Shown: positions 7,701 to 15,495 of the stretch, one piece after another
Numbering within the stretch: position 1 is the first letter of the stretch
Layout of the letters: each line of letters starts with the position of its first letter
Assembly: GCA_017410265.1 (NCBI GenBank)
Contig: JAFQRC010000001.1
Coordinates: 1-64,000, forward strand
DNA from: Ruminococcus sp.
GTDB taxonomy: Bacteria > Bacillota > Clostridia > Oscillospirales > Acutalibacteraceae
Direction: 5' to 3'
Length of the DNA: 64,000 nt
Notes under the pieces: model-generated
The model's database searches: none
The model's input: only the letters and a program-made list of their open reading frames with translations
What the model was told of the DNA's origin: nothing
Program-made: the position numbers and the translations under genes

Positions 7701-10091
7701 CTAGTAGTCTATACCGTAGGTGTATTCTTTGATGTACATATTCTGGTAGTCAGGACATGTGTGTTTATGGAAGGCAAAGACGAAGTAGCCGTCCATATCT
7801 TTTGAGGTAATAAGCTTTTTATCCGCACCGAATTCTTCGATAGTGCTTACAGTACCGCTGTATTTACCCAAGTATGTGTAGAACAGTATCTGTGAGCTTC
7901 CGATATCAGGGATAACATACTGGGTCATTGCTTTTACGGGAACAGCCTTGGAGATAGCCCAGTTTGCGTTGCTGTCTGCAGTAGTTAACTCAAGAGTCTT
8001 TAGGTCAAGTGTTGCTGTGCTGTTATAGAAGTGGTCTGTCCAGATGTCTGACAAGCCCGTGTATAATGATTCACCCGTTGGTCTGAACTGGTCAAAATAC
8101 AGTGTCCACACTCCCGGTGAAATATCGATATCAAGCTCTTTTTGACCATCTATGGCTCCGGGATTGCTATGAGAAATCAAGCTTTGTGGTCTGACTTCGC
8201 CGTATTTGAAGGCTTTAATTGTTCCTTTTTCGCGGTTGATAACCAGAGTTTCAAAGGAATCAGAGCCGATTAAACCGAGATATGTGTATCCGTGAGAGAG
8301 GCTGTTTTCGTAGCCGACAGCCTGACTCATATTATCTGCGTGAATGTGACCATTTACAAAACAGATGACATCGCCGACGCCCTTCTCTGAGTAGTCAACA
8401 TCCACATCAACATAAAAATCTTCGGCTTTTTCACCTAAGGCAGCGTTATTTGTGCTGCCTATATAGCTGTAAGATGTGCCTTTTCGATACGCTGAAATGA
8501 TAGAAAGCAACTGTTGATGACCTCTTATCAGTGAATCAGGAGCGCCAAAGCGGTAGCCGTTGTCGTTGGTTGTGTCAAACGGAACATGGGTCAGAAAAAG
8601 TGCTGCCCATTCATTCGGGTTTTCTTTGTCACTGAACTTGAGTGCATCTGCTACGAAATTGAGCTGTTCGTTGCTGATAGCGTAGCACTGATAGCTGTTA
8701 TATCGATAGGTTGTGCCGTCACTTTCTAAAACATACGGAATGTCACAGCTGTTAATCAAAAACACGCGGATTTTCGAGCCCTCGTGGTCGATGTAGCCGT
8801 AGCTACCATATGGATTGTTTTTATCAATTACGAAGTCTTCGCCCGCAGATTTCATAGCAAGATTATACCATTCTTCGTCGTTTATAATCTCGTCTTTCTG
8901 CATTGTGCCACCATGACCCTCGAGCGAATACCAGCCGTTGTCGTCGTGGTTGCCTCTGACATTGAGCACGGGAGCAAGGATATTTTCGTCAGTTGTTTTG
9001 ATTACCTTTTTAAGAGAAGAGAGGGTAGTTTCTTTGTCCTCGTTTCCAAAGACAAAATCACCGAGATTTGCTACATAGTCGATGTTAACTTTATCTTCGA
9101 GCTCACCGATTTTTTTGATATTTTCTAGTTTTTCAGCGTCTTTTTCGTTGTTTTCGTTGTAGTGAAGATCGGATATAAGTGAGAGTGTGAGAGTGTTTTC
9201 ATTCTGCTCTTTTGCTATTCTCTGTGCGTAATCTTCAAAGTCTTTTATCGGTTCTTCAGGGATTGCTTCAGTTGGCTGCTGAGTCGGGGTAGACTTGGTT
9301 GTGATAGTAAGAATCTCGGCATCAGCTTTTTTCAGAAGTGAGCCATTCTCCATCTGAGCCAGTACATAAACCTCGTATGTAGTATCAGCGAGCAGGCCTT
9401 CGACTGTATAGAATGTTTCTGTTGTACCGTATAAACAGTCGTCGTTAACATAGACCCAGTATTTTGTATAGTCAGGGTTAGCGTCCCACGAAAGAGTGAG
9501 GCTGGTATCAGTGACATCTGTGACACTCACACCTGTGACCGCGCTATCTGGGAGCTTGTCCATAGTGACATATACTGCATCTGCGTTTTCAACCTTTAAA
9601 ATCGTGCCGGTTGGCAGCATAGCAGTGACCTTGATTTCGTAGGTCTTGCTGGTTTTGCAGGTTACAGTTGCGCTATTTGTGGTGGTGCTTGAATACAGCT
9701 CGCCGTTTACATAAATCCAGTATTTTGTCGCACCGTTGATAGCGCTCCAGGAAACAGCAATAGTGGAGTCTGTTGTCGCAACTGCACTTACATTGTAAAC
9801 TTTAGTCTGATTAGCAGGGAATTCTTTAATAATCTGTGCGGTGTACTGCTGGATAAGTGTAGCATCTGTAATGCTTACAACACCGTCACCGGATACGTCA
9901 GCGTAATTGAGATTTTCTTTCTCCAGTATCATCAGACGCGCAAGGTGGCGCTGAATGCAGGTAGCATCGATTACAGAGATATTGCCGTCAAGATTGACAT
10001 CTCCGATTTCGAAAGCTTCCTCAGAATATGTGGTCATAATTGTCGAAAAAGAAATTATAACACAGAGTAATATACATAGTAGTTTTTTCAT
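7701..10091 (-). CDS. Secreted dockerin-FN3-metallophosphoesterase
   Basis: An exported 796-residue protein. The ATG at 10091 is chosen because GAGGTG sits just upstream; a TTG at 10103 would bury that site. Order: signal peptide (about 1-26), N-terminal type I dockerin (about 30-90; DVNLDGN and DVSGDGV loops), two fibronectin type III modules (about 100-275), then a calcineurin-like phosphoesterase carrying the metal-site motifs SDLHYN, NLGDFVFGN, RGNHDDN, THVPFD and NGHIHADN. A beta-rich C-terminal region follows. The fold hydrolyses phosphomono- or diesters with two metal ions. The real substrate is unknown, perhaps phosphorylated starch, nucleotides or wall polymers. Being convergent with the starch-binding dockerin protein suggests a shared scaffold; an N-terminal dockerin on a phosphoesterase is uncommon. 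Confidence 0.88.
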   Translation of the reverse strand: MKKLLCILLCVIISFSTIMTTYSEEAFEIGDVNLDGNISVIDATCIQRHLARLMILEKENLNYADVSGDGVVSITDATLIQQYTAQIIKEFPANQTKVYNVSAVATTDSTIAVSWSAINGATKYWIYVNGELYSSTTTNSATVTCKTSKTYEIKVTAMLPTGTILKVENADAVYVTMDKLPDSAVTGVSVTDVTDTSLTLSWDANPDYTKYWVYVNDDCLYGTTETFYTVEGLLADTTYEVYVLAQMENGSLLKKADAEILTITTKSTPTQQPTEAIPEEPIKDFEDYAQRIAKEQNENTLTLSLISDLHYNENNEKDAEKLENIKKIGELEDKVNIDYVANLGDFVFGNEDKETTLSSLKKVIKTTDENILAPVLNVRGNHDDNGWYSLEGHGGTMQKDEIINDEEWYNLAMKSAGEDFVIDKNNPYGSYGYIDHEGSKIRVFLINSCDIPYVLESDGTTYRYNSYQCYAISNEQLNFVADALKFSDKENPNEWAALFLTHVPFDTTNDNGYRFGAPDSLIRGHQQLLSIISAYRKGTSYSYIGSTNNAALGEKAEDFYVDVDVDYSEKGVGDVICFVNGHIHADNMSQAVGYENSLSHGYTYLGLIGSDSFETLVINREKGTIKAFKYGEVRPQSLISHSNPGAIDGQKELDIDISPGVWTLYFDQFRPTGESLYTGLSDIWTDHFYNSTATLDLKTLELTTADSNANWAISKAVPVKAMTQYVIPDIGSSQILFYTYLGKYSGTVSTIEEFGADKKLITSKDMDGYFVFAFHKHTCPDYQNMYIKEYTYGIDY

Positions 10092-10165
10092 AAGGCACCT
10101 CAAAAAAATATATAAACATTATATCAAATATTCATTTTCCGTGTCAATAGCATATAAAAAGCAAA

Positions 10166-10190
10166 GAGCTACCCGATTGGATAGCTCCTT
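10166..10190 (-). terminator. Terminator of the small acid-soluble spore protein gene
   Basis: Inverted repeat GAGCTACCC (10166-10174) with GGATAGCTC (10179-10187), one wobble, about 20 bp after the SASP stop. On the minus strand a T-rich run follows. Its loop resembles the terminator at 7663. Confidence 0.7.
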
Positions 10191-10208
10191 TTATAAAACC
10201 AGAGTAAA

Positions 10209-10400
10209 TTACTTTAAGCTCTGCTCGTATGACTGAATCATCTTTTTAACCATCTGACCGCCGACTGAACCTGCCTGACGAGATGTGAGGTCGCCGTTGT
10301 AACCCTGCTTGAGGTTAACGCCTACTTCCTGAGCAGCTTCCATCTTGAAACGCTCGAGCGCTTCCTTAGCCTCAGGAACTACGATTGAGTTCTTAGACAT
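10209..10400 (-). CDS. Alpha/beta-type small acid-soluble spore protein
   Basis: SASPs coat DNA in the forespore, protect it from UV and heat, and are degraded at germination by the GPR protease as an amino acid store. The 63 residues show both family signatures: an N-terminal half with EAKEALERFKMEAAQEVGV, containing the acidic GPR cleavage region, and a C-terminal half with LTSRQAGSVGGQMVKKMI. Size is typical. The ATG has AGGAGAAG upstream, and a sigma-G-like promoter lies at 10487-10516. A terminator follows directly, so the gene is monocistronic. This shows that the organism, or its recent ancestor, makes spores. Confidence 0.95.
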   Translation of the reverse strand: MSKNSIVVPEAKEALERFKMEAAQEVGVNLKQGYNGDLTSRQAGSVGGQMVKKMIQSYEQSLK

Positions 10401-10486
10401 GATTTTCTTCTCCTTTTCTAGTGTTTTTTCACATAATATTTTATAGATAAAACAACGAAAAAGAATGTACTTTGACGTTGTAATAG

Positions 10487-10516
10487 TATTATGTGAGAAG
10501 AAAAGTTAGATATGAA
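10487..10516 (-). promoter_or_regulatory. Putative sigma-G promoter of the SASP gene
   Basis: On the minus strand TTCATA (10516-10511), a 17-base spacer, then CATAATA (10493-10487). The second element fits the sigma-G -10 form CATNMTA and the first is one base off TGMATA. It lies about 87 bp before the SASP ATG, where a forespore promoter is expected. Confidence 0.4.
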
Positions 10517-10535
10517 AAGAAAATTTTTCAATAAA

Positions 10536-11528
10536 TTATCGCTTAGATGCGCGGTGTCTGATAAGTTCGGCGGTGATTGAAACGGCAATTTCAGCAGGAG
10601 TCACGGCACCGATTGAAAGACCTATGGGCGAGTGGATTTTTTCTATATCTTCTTTTGAAAAGCCACATGAAAGCAGATACTCTTTCATGAAAGTGACTTT
10701 CTTCTTGCTCCCGATAACACCTAAATACGACGGGTGCTTTGACATAATCTGAGAAAGCACTTCGTTATCGCTCTCGTGCCCTCTGGTGAGTACTACGCAG
10801 TAGTCGTTATGGGTGATATTTATGTTTTCGTTAATTTCGGTAAAATCTGCTTTTACTACTCTTTTTGCACCGTCAAAAAGCCTGATGTCAGAAAAATTTC
10901 CGTTATTTTCGTAAACAATAACATTGAAGTCGGTGAGTGAGAGCATTCTGCACAAAGCCTGTGAAATATGCCCACCGCCGAAAATATACACAAATTCGCT
11001 GTTTGACAGAGGCTCAAAAAAGTAGCTCTTGTCTTCTGTCATTGTCGGAGTGTTTTTCAAAAAAGGCGTTATGTCAAAAGATGGGCTCAAGCCGAAAACT
11101 TCGTTGTCGTGATATATTCCGATTTTTCCGTTTTTTATTGAGGTTATGAGAAAAGCACGCTCGTTTTTTTCAAAAATATCGTTTATTTTCTCAAAAAGGG
11201 CGATTGTGTCCTCGCTACTGGAGATTCGCTGAAAGAAAACTGTGGTTTTTCCGCCACAGACCATTCCGATATTTTTAGCTTCATTGTGGTCTAAAATGTA
11301 TTCTTTTGTGAAAGGAGCGGTGGCGCTATTTATATCTTTGCAGATATTGGTGCAGTCAAATTCAATCTTTCCGCCACCGACAGTGCCCAGTGTTGAGTCG
11401 TCCTCAAAGTATGCCATTTTCGCGCCCTCTTTGCGCGGGGTAGAGCCCTCGCTTTTTATGATGCTCGCTAAAACGACATCGCGCCCGTTTTTGAGCTCGC
11501 TATAAATTCTTTTATACATAGTTTTCAT
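10536..11528 (-). CDS. XdhC/CoxI-family molybdenum hydroxylase maturation protein
   Basis: XdhC proteins bind and sulfurate or insert molybdenum cofactor into xanthine dehydrogenase-type enzymes in the cytoplasm. The 330 residues have the two family domains: an N-terminal CoxI-type part with ASIIKSEGSTPRKEGAKM and GTVGGGKIE, and a C-terminal Rossmann domain with YIFGGGHISQALCRM (about 180), TRGHESDN, and GVIGSKKKVTFMKE. The start has only a weak GGTG site. No hydroxylase subunit is next to it, so its client must be elsewhere. The flanking SASP and deaminase genes are unrelated. An 8-bp inverted repeat TTACTCTG/CAGAGTAA (11556-11578), 27 bp upstream, could be an operator. Family assignment is secure; the client enzyme is unknown. 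Confidence 0.9.
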   Translation of the reverse strand: MKTMYKRIYSELKNGRDVVLASIIKSEGSTPRKEGAKMAYFEDDSTLGTVGGGKIEFDCTNICKDINSATAPFTKEYILDHNEAKNIGMVCGGKTTVFFQRISSSEDTIALFEKINDIFEKNERAFLITSIKNGKIGIYHDNEVFGLSPSFDITPFLKNTPTMTEDKSYFFEPLSNSEFVYIFGGGHISQALCRMLSLTDFNVIVYENNGNFSDIRLFDGAKRVVKADFTEINENINITHNDYCVVLTRGHESDNEVLSQIMSKHPSYLGVIGSKKKVTFMKEYLLSCGFSKEDIEKIHSPIGLSIGAVTPAEIAVSITAELIRHRASKR

Positions 11529-11732
11529 AGTATCACCGAAATTATCATACCACGGTTACTCTGATTAGTACAGAGTAAAATATGTTGACAGATATTTTGC
11601 TCATTTTTTAAAGAGCGACCAACTAGCGACCAACAATCAACCAGCAAAACAACCAACAGAATATGCGGTGTAAAATGGCTTTATCACTGGCTTTTCTGAT
11701 GATAGCGATGCGGTAATCAACCAGCGTTTCAG

Positions 11733-11803
11733 CCAACAAACGACCAACAAACGACCAACAAACGACCAACAAACGACCAACAAACGACCAACAAATGACC
11801 ACA
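11733..11803. repeat. 11-bp tandem repeat (minisatellite), about six units
   Basis: Five consecutive perfect copies of CCAACAAACGA start near 11733, followed by a variant CCAACAAATGA. Degenerate relatives (GACCAACTAGCGACCAAC, CAACCAGC) lie at 11617-11660. The whole 409-bp gap 11529-11937 holds no convincing gene; an antisense frame through the repeat is a low-complexity artefact. The right part (11806-11880) is AT-rich simple sequence. Confidence 0.9.
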
Positions 11804-11899
11804 ATATAATAAATATAAGAAAGATAATAAATATAATAATTATAATAATATATTATACTGAATTTTAAATTCTGAATTCTTTCTTTTTCTGACAAACAA

Positions 11900-11926
11900 A
11901 AAGGCCACAGGTTTTCTGCGACCTTT
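11900..11926 (-). terminator. Terminator of the dCMP deaminase gene
   Basis: On the minus strand AAAGGTCGCAG, loop AAAAC, CTGTGGCCTTT: an 11-bp stem with two wobble pairs, followed by TTTTTGTTTGT. It lies 12 bp after the stop codon. Confidence 0.8.
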
Positions 11927-11937
11927 ATTTTTATTTC

Positions 11938-12426
11938 TTAGTAGCCGAATGTTCCGTCTAAAGACTCGTCGTTCTGCACCCATTCGTCAACATAGAGGGC
12001 TGTGAAACGGTCTTTTGTGTTGCGGATGATGACTTTCTTTATGCCTGCGTTGATAATCATACGCTTGCACATCGAGCACGCACACGCGTTTTCTACATAT
12101 TCGCCTGTTTTAGCGTCCTTACCGACAAGATAGAGTGTCGCACCAATCATAGCGTCACGGGATGCGTGGATGATAGCGTTAGCCTCAGCGTGAACACTTC
12201 TGCACAGCTCGTAACGCTCGCCACGCGGAATGTTGTTCTTCTCTCTGACACAAACACCTAAATCGATGCAGTTTTTTCTGCCTCGGGGAGCACCGACATA
12301 GCCGGTGGAAACAATCTGGTCGTTCTTTACGATAATTGCGCCGAAGTTTCTGCGCAGGCAGGTGCCACGCTCAAGTACGGTTTCAGCGATATCAAGATAG
12401 TAGTTTTTCTTATCAGTTCTCTTCAT
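11938..12426 (-). CDS. comEB: dCMP deaminase (ComEB family)
   Basis: Deaminates dCMP to dUMP to feed thymidylate synthesis. The 162 residues carry the zinc-dependent cytidine/deoxycytidylate deaminase signature: histidine and catalytic glutamate in SVHAEANAI (about 85-93) and the two zinc cysteines in CSMCKRMI. The insert with GVCVREKNNIPRGERYELC is typical of the ComEB subgroup, which often binds a second zinc. Length is normal. The ribosome site (GGGGT) is weak. It follows the AbrB-type gene on the same strand with a 70-bp gap and ends at a clear terminator. Assignment is secure for the family. Confidence 0.93.
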   Translation of the reverse strand: MKRTDKKNYYLDIAETVLERGTCLRRNFGAIIVKNDQIVSTGYVGAPRGRKNCIDLGVCVREKNNIPRGERYELCRSVHAEANAIIHASRDAMIGATLYLVGKDAKTGEYVENACACSMCKRMIINAGIKKVIIRNTKDRFTALYVDEWVQNDESLDGTFGY

Positions 12427-12495
12427 AATTCATACCCCAATCCAGAATAAAGTTGAAAATAAAAATATATATTGTAATGGAAAAGATGCACTAAA

Positions 12496-12738
12496 TCAAA
12501 GACCCTTGAGCTCTTTCAGACAATCCTCGCACACAACTTTATCCTTAAAGTCAGTGAGATTTTCGTCCTTACCGCAGAAAGCACAGGTTTTCACATACTT
12601 CTTGAGGAAGAATCCGTTGTCATCAATGAAAACCTCAAGAGCATCGTCGGTATTGAGTTCGTATTTATTCCTGATAGGTTTAGGGATGACGACGCGACCG
12701 AGACGGTCAACTTTCATAATAAATCCTGCCGGTTTCAT
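12496..12738 (-). CDS. AbrB/SpoVT-type transition-state regulator with C-terminal zinc ribbon
   Basis: A small DNA-binding regulator of 80 residues from the ATG at 12738 (AGGAAG upstream). Residues 1-50 form the swapped-hairpin AbrB domain, with MKVDRLGRVVIPKPIRNKYEL and the following LEVFIDD strand. Residues 52-75 carry two cysteine pairs (CAFCG and CEDC), a probable zinc ribbon seen in Clostridia AbrB homologues. Such proteins control the transition to stationary phase and sporulation. It is divergent from spmA, with a 125-bp shared control region. The exact role, AbrB or SpoVT, cannot be settled from sequence alone. Confidence 0.85.
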   Translation of the reverse strand: MKPAGFIMKVDRLGRVVIPKPIRNKYELNTDDALEVFIDDNGFFLKKYVKTCAFCGKDENLTDFKDKVVCEDCLKELKGL

Positions 12739-12863
12739 ACAATCTTCCTTTCTTTTTATCTTTGATTCTATTCTACCAAACAGGGGAGTTGGTGTCAATG
12801 ATTTTTCGGCATACTTTTAGAAAATTCGATAATTTTTGATAAAATTAGCAAAAGGTGGTAAAT

Positions 12864-13505
12864 ATGCTCTCTTACATATTCGCTTTTATGATAGCCGCTT
12901 CTGTTTTGTGCTCGGTTTTTCTGGGCACAACAAAGGAGATGTCCGATTCTCTGATGAGCGGAGCTCAACAGGCAGTAGAGCTTATAGTCACGATGAGCGG
13001 AATGATGTGCCTTTGGTCAGGGGTTATGGAGGTAGCAAAAGAGAGCAGGCTGACAAATGCGCTCGCAAAAGCGTTTTCGCCGATACTGAGAAAGCTGTTT
13101 CCTGATGTTAAAAAAGACAGCGTTGCCTTTGAGTGCATCAGCATGAATGTCGCGGCGAATCTGTTAGGACTCGGAAATGCGGCTACACCGCTCGGACTCA
13201 AAGCTATGAAAGAACTCAAAGGGGACAGCACATCGGTTGTTGCGACAGATGCGATGATAACCTTCGTTGTGATGAACACATCTTCAATCCAGCTTTTGCC
13301 GACGACTATTGCGACTATGCGCTCGGCGCTCGGGTCAGATTCCCCATTTGACATCGTGCTTTGTGTGTGGATAACTTCAGTGGTGGCTCTGGCTCTGGGG
13401 CTATCGGTAGCTAAAATATTATGTAAAAGAGGGGAAAAAGTTGGAGCTAATAATGCCGTGCGCGATAGCGTTTGTGCTGATATTCGGGCTGTGCAAAAGG
13501 GTTAA
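12864..13505 (+). CDS. spmA: Spore maturation protein A
   Basis: SpmA is a membrane protein needed for normal spore core dehydration. The 213 residues are mostly hydrophobic helices, and the conserved core ISMNVAANLLGLGNAATPLGLKAM is clear. The nucleoside-recognition (gate) domain family covers the centre. I choose ATG 12864 because AAAGGTGG (12851-12858) is 5 bases upstream and would be buried by the GTG at 12855. Its 3' end overlaps the start of spmB, so the pair is translationally coupled, as in other spore-formers. The neighbouring AbrB-type and GerA-type genes fit a sporulation locus. Confidence 0.93.
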   Translation: MLSYIFAFMIAASVLCSVFLGTTKEMSDSLMSGAQQAVELIVTMSGMMCLWSGVMEVAKESRLTNALAKAFSPILRKLFPDVKKDSVAFECISMNVAANLLGLGNAATPLGLKAMKELKGDSTSVVATDAMITFVVMNTSSIQLLPTTIATMRSALGSDSPFDIVLCVWITSVVALALGLSVAKILCKRGEKVGANNAVRDSVCADIRAVQKG

Positions 13506-13953
13506 TGTTTTCGAAGCCTTTGTAAGGGGTGCTAAAGACGGGATAAAAATGCTCTATAATATCGCACCGACGCTGATAGGGCTGATTGTAGCAGTCAGTA
13601 TGCTCAAAGCCTCGGGGTGTCTGACGCTTTTATCAGACACACTTTCTCCGCTGACAGAAAAAATAGGTTTTCCGAGTGAGCTGTTGCCGATGACGCTTTT
13701 ACGACCTGTGTCGGGCGGAGGGTCAACAGCACTATTAAATCAGGTGCTTTCTGACTACGGACCCGACAGCTTTTTAGGGCGATGTGCGAGTGTAATCGCA
13801 GGCTCAACGGAAACCACCTTTTATGCGACTACTCTTTACTACAACTCTGTGGGGATAAAGAAAATCCGCCACTCGCTTTTTGCGTCGCTGGTGGCGGATT
13901 TCACGGCGGCTGTAGTAGCCGTTGTGACAGTTAATCTATTTTTTTTGCAGTAG
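13441..13953 (+). CDS. spmB: Spore maturation protein B
   Basis: The partner of SpmA in spore core dehydration, 170 residues, integral membrane. It carries the nucleoside-recognition domain: RGAKDGIKMLYNIAPTLIGL, then LRPVSGGGSTALLNQ and GSTETTFYATTLYY, all typical. The start is TTG at 13441 with AGAGGGG just before it. Comparison with the usual SpmB N-terminus supports this codon over the ATG at 13453. It overlaps spmA by 65 bp at its start and the convergent GerA-family gene by 23 bp at its end, with no room for a terminator, so antisense overlap of the two transcripts is likely. Confidence 0.92.
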   Translation: MELIMPCAIAFVLIFGLCKRVNVFEAFVRGAKDGIKMLYNIAPTLIGLIVAVSMLKASGCLTLLSDTLSPLTEKIGFPSELLPMTLLRPVSGGGSTALLNQVLSDYGPDSFLGRCASVIAGSTETTFYATTLYYNSVGIKKIRHSLFASLVADFTAAVVAVVTVNLFFLQ

Positions 13954-15343
13954 TGCGGATACGGGTGAGCTTTGTAAGAAGCTCTTTTGGGTGGAGAGGG
14001 AACAGTGGGTACATATAGCTTTTTCCCGAGAGAGTTTTATTTGTGAACAAGAGGACTATATTGAGGATTATTCCTGCTACAAAGCCCCAGAAGTTGAAGA
14101 TTCTTGTGAGTATGAGCAGTATCACTCGTAGAAATTTCAGGCTGTAGCCGAGCTCGTATGATGGCTGGCTGTAGGTCGCAATGGTGACAAACGCCATATA
14201 CAGGATAACCTCCATAGTAAACCAGCCAGTGTTTATCGCAAACTCGGAGAAGGCAATAGCACCTATGATAGAAAGCGAAGCTGAAAGGCTGTCTGGAGTA
14301 TTGAGGGCTGCTAGGCGCAGTCCGTCGATGCCGATTTCGATTATCAGCAGTTGCCAGAATATGGGAATGTTGACATCAGTATTCTGGGGTACAACGAATT
14401 TAAAAACCTCGGGGACATATTCGGGGTTTTGGACAGCGAGTAGCCACAGAGGAGTTAGCAGTACTGAAACAAAGGTGATGAGATATCTCGCTATTCTGAT
14501 GTAAGTTCCCGTAATCGGAGGGAAGTAGTAGTCGTCGGCTTCTTCGAGCACTTCAAAAATCGAAGTAGGCAAAAGCAGAGCTGACGGCGAGTTGTCAACT
14601 AAAATTATAATACTGCCCTTTAAGCACACCGCAGCGGCTACATCAGGTCGCTCGGTGTATTTTACTTTAGGGAAGGGATTGTACCATTTTTTCGGGTAGA
14701 GTGCTTCTATCAGGCTTTGCTGATTCATAGATAGTGCTTCTATATCAAGATTCTGGATTTTCTTTTTTATAGTGTTGAGGAGAGTTTTGTCGACCTTGTT
14801 TTCCATATAGCACACTACTATATCGGTCTTTGATGACTTGCCTGCGCTTAGTACCGTAGTGGTAAACTGCGGGTCGCGGATTCGTCTTCTGATGAGAGCA
14901 CAGTTGAATATCAGCGTTTCAACAAAGCCGTCCTTAGAACCTCGTAGCACCTTGTCGTCCTGTGGCTCGCTTGTAGCTCGCTGAGGATAGGTTCGCATAT
15001 CAAGCATAACACACTGAGTAAATCCGTCTATCATCAGCGCGGCAATTCCGCTTAGCACATTTGTGACAATCTGGTCGATGTCTGAGAGTACATCAACCTC
15101 AACATAAGGCACACAGTGGGACGCAAAGGTGCGCGCGTCAGTTGCGATTTCGTCACGCGTATTTCGGTAGAAAAACTCCATAATGCGTTCCATAGTGTCG
15201 TCTTTCACAAAGCCGTCGATGTAAAACATCACGGCTTTTTTTCCGCCGTATTCCAAGTCGCGCTCGATTAGGTCAAAGCAGTAGTCGCTTCTTAGCTTCT
15301 CTTTTAACAGCTGTCTGTTTTGCTCGAAATTATCGGTAAACAT
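13931..15343 (-). CDS. GerA-family spore germination protein, A subunit (SpoVAF/GerKA-like)
   Basis: A 470-residue inner-membrane protein of the spore germinant-receptor A-subunit family. The N-terminal half (about 1-270) is hydrophilic, with AVMFYIDGFVKDDTMERIMEF and, later, the family segment GSIIILVDNSPSALLLPTSIF. The C-terminal half has several membrane helices including GTYIRIARYLITFVSVLLTP and PLHPKELLTKLTR near the end. The N-terminal wording resembles SpoVAF rather than a nutrient receptor, and no B or C subunit genes lie beside it, which also fits SpoVAF. The ATG has AAAGGAAC upstream. It is convergent with spmB (23-bp overlap) and divergent from the phage-derived cluster. Family secure, subgroup moderate. 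Confidence 0.88.
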   Translation of the reverse strand: MFTDNFEQNRQLLKEKLRSDYCFDLIERDLEYGGKKAVMFYIDGFVKDDTMERIMEFFYRNTRDEIATDARTFASHCVPYVEVDVLSDIDQIVTNVLSGIAALMIDGFTQCVMLDMRTYPQRATSEPQDDKVLRGSKDGFVETLIFNCALIRRRIRDPQFTTTVLSAGKSSKTDIVVCYMENKVDKTLLNTIKKKIQNLDIEALSMNQQSLIEALYPKKWYNPFPKVKYTERPDVAAAVCLKGSIIILVDNSPSALLLPTSIFEVLEEADDYYFPPITGTYIRIARYLITFVSVLLTPLWLLAVQNPEYVPEVFKFVVPQNTDVNIPIFWQLLIIEIGIDGLRLAALNTPDSLSASLSIIGAIAFSEFAINTGWFTMEVILYMAFVTIATYSQPSYELGYSLKFLRVILLILTRIFNFWGFVAGIILNIVLLFTNKTLSGKSYMYPLFPLHPKELLTKLTRIRTTAKKID

Positions 15344-15422
15344 AGCATCGTTCCTTTCGTTGACTCTACTATAGCATTACCCAAAATTACCTGCCTATAA
15401 AAAAATTTCAAAGAATTTTCTT

Positions 15423-15456
15423 AAAAATTGCATAAAAGTATGCAATTTTTTCCGTT
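15423..15456 (+). terminator. Terminator-like hairpin just upstream of the phage-derived operon
   Basis: AAAAATTGCATA (15423-15434), loop AAAG, TATGCAATTTTT (15439-15450): a perfect 12-bp stem, followed by T-rich sequence up to 15460. Only about 40 bases separate it from the first terminase codon and no promoter is evident in that space. It may attenuate read-in from upstream or insulate the cluster. Confidence 0.65.
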
Positions 15457-15495
15457 TTTTCGCTATAAGTGGGAGGACCTTTTGAAAGGAATGAT

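Noticed and set aside
11617..11803. CRISPR-like array
   Set aside because: The unit is 11 bp with no spacers and no cas genes nearby; it is a simple tandem repeat.
11623..11895. A 90-codon minus-strand reading frame
   Set aside because: It is created by the tandem repeat and AT-rich sequence, has no ribosome site, and shows no protein-like composition.
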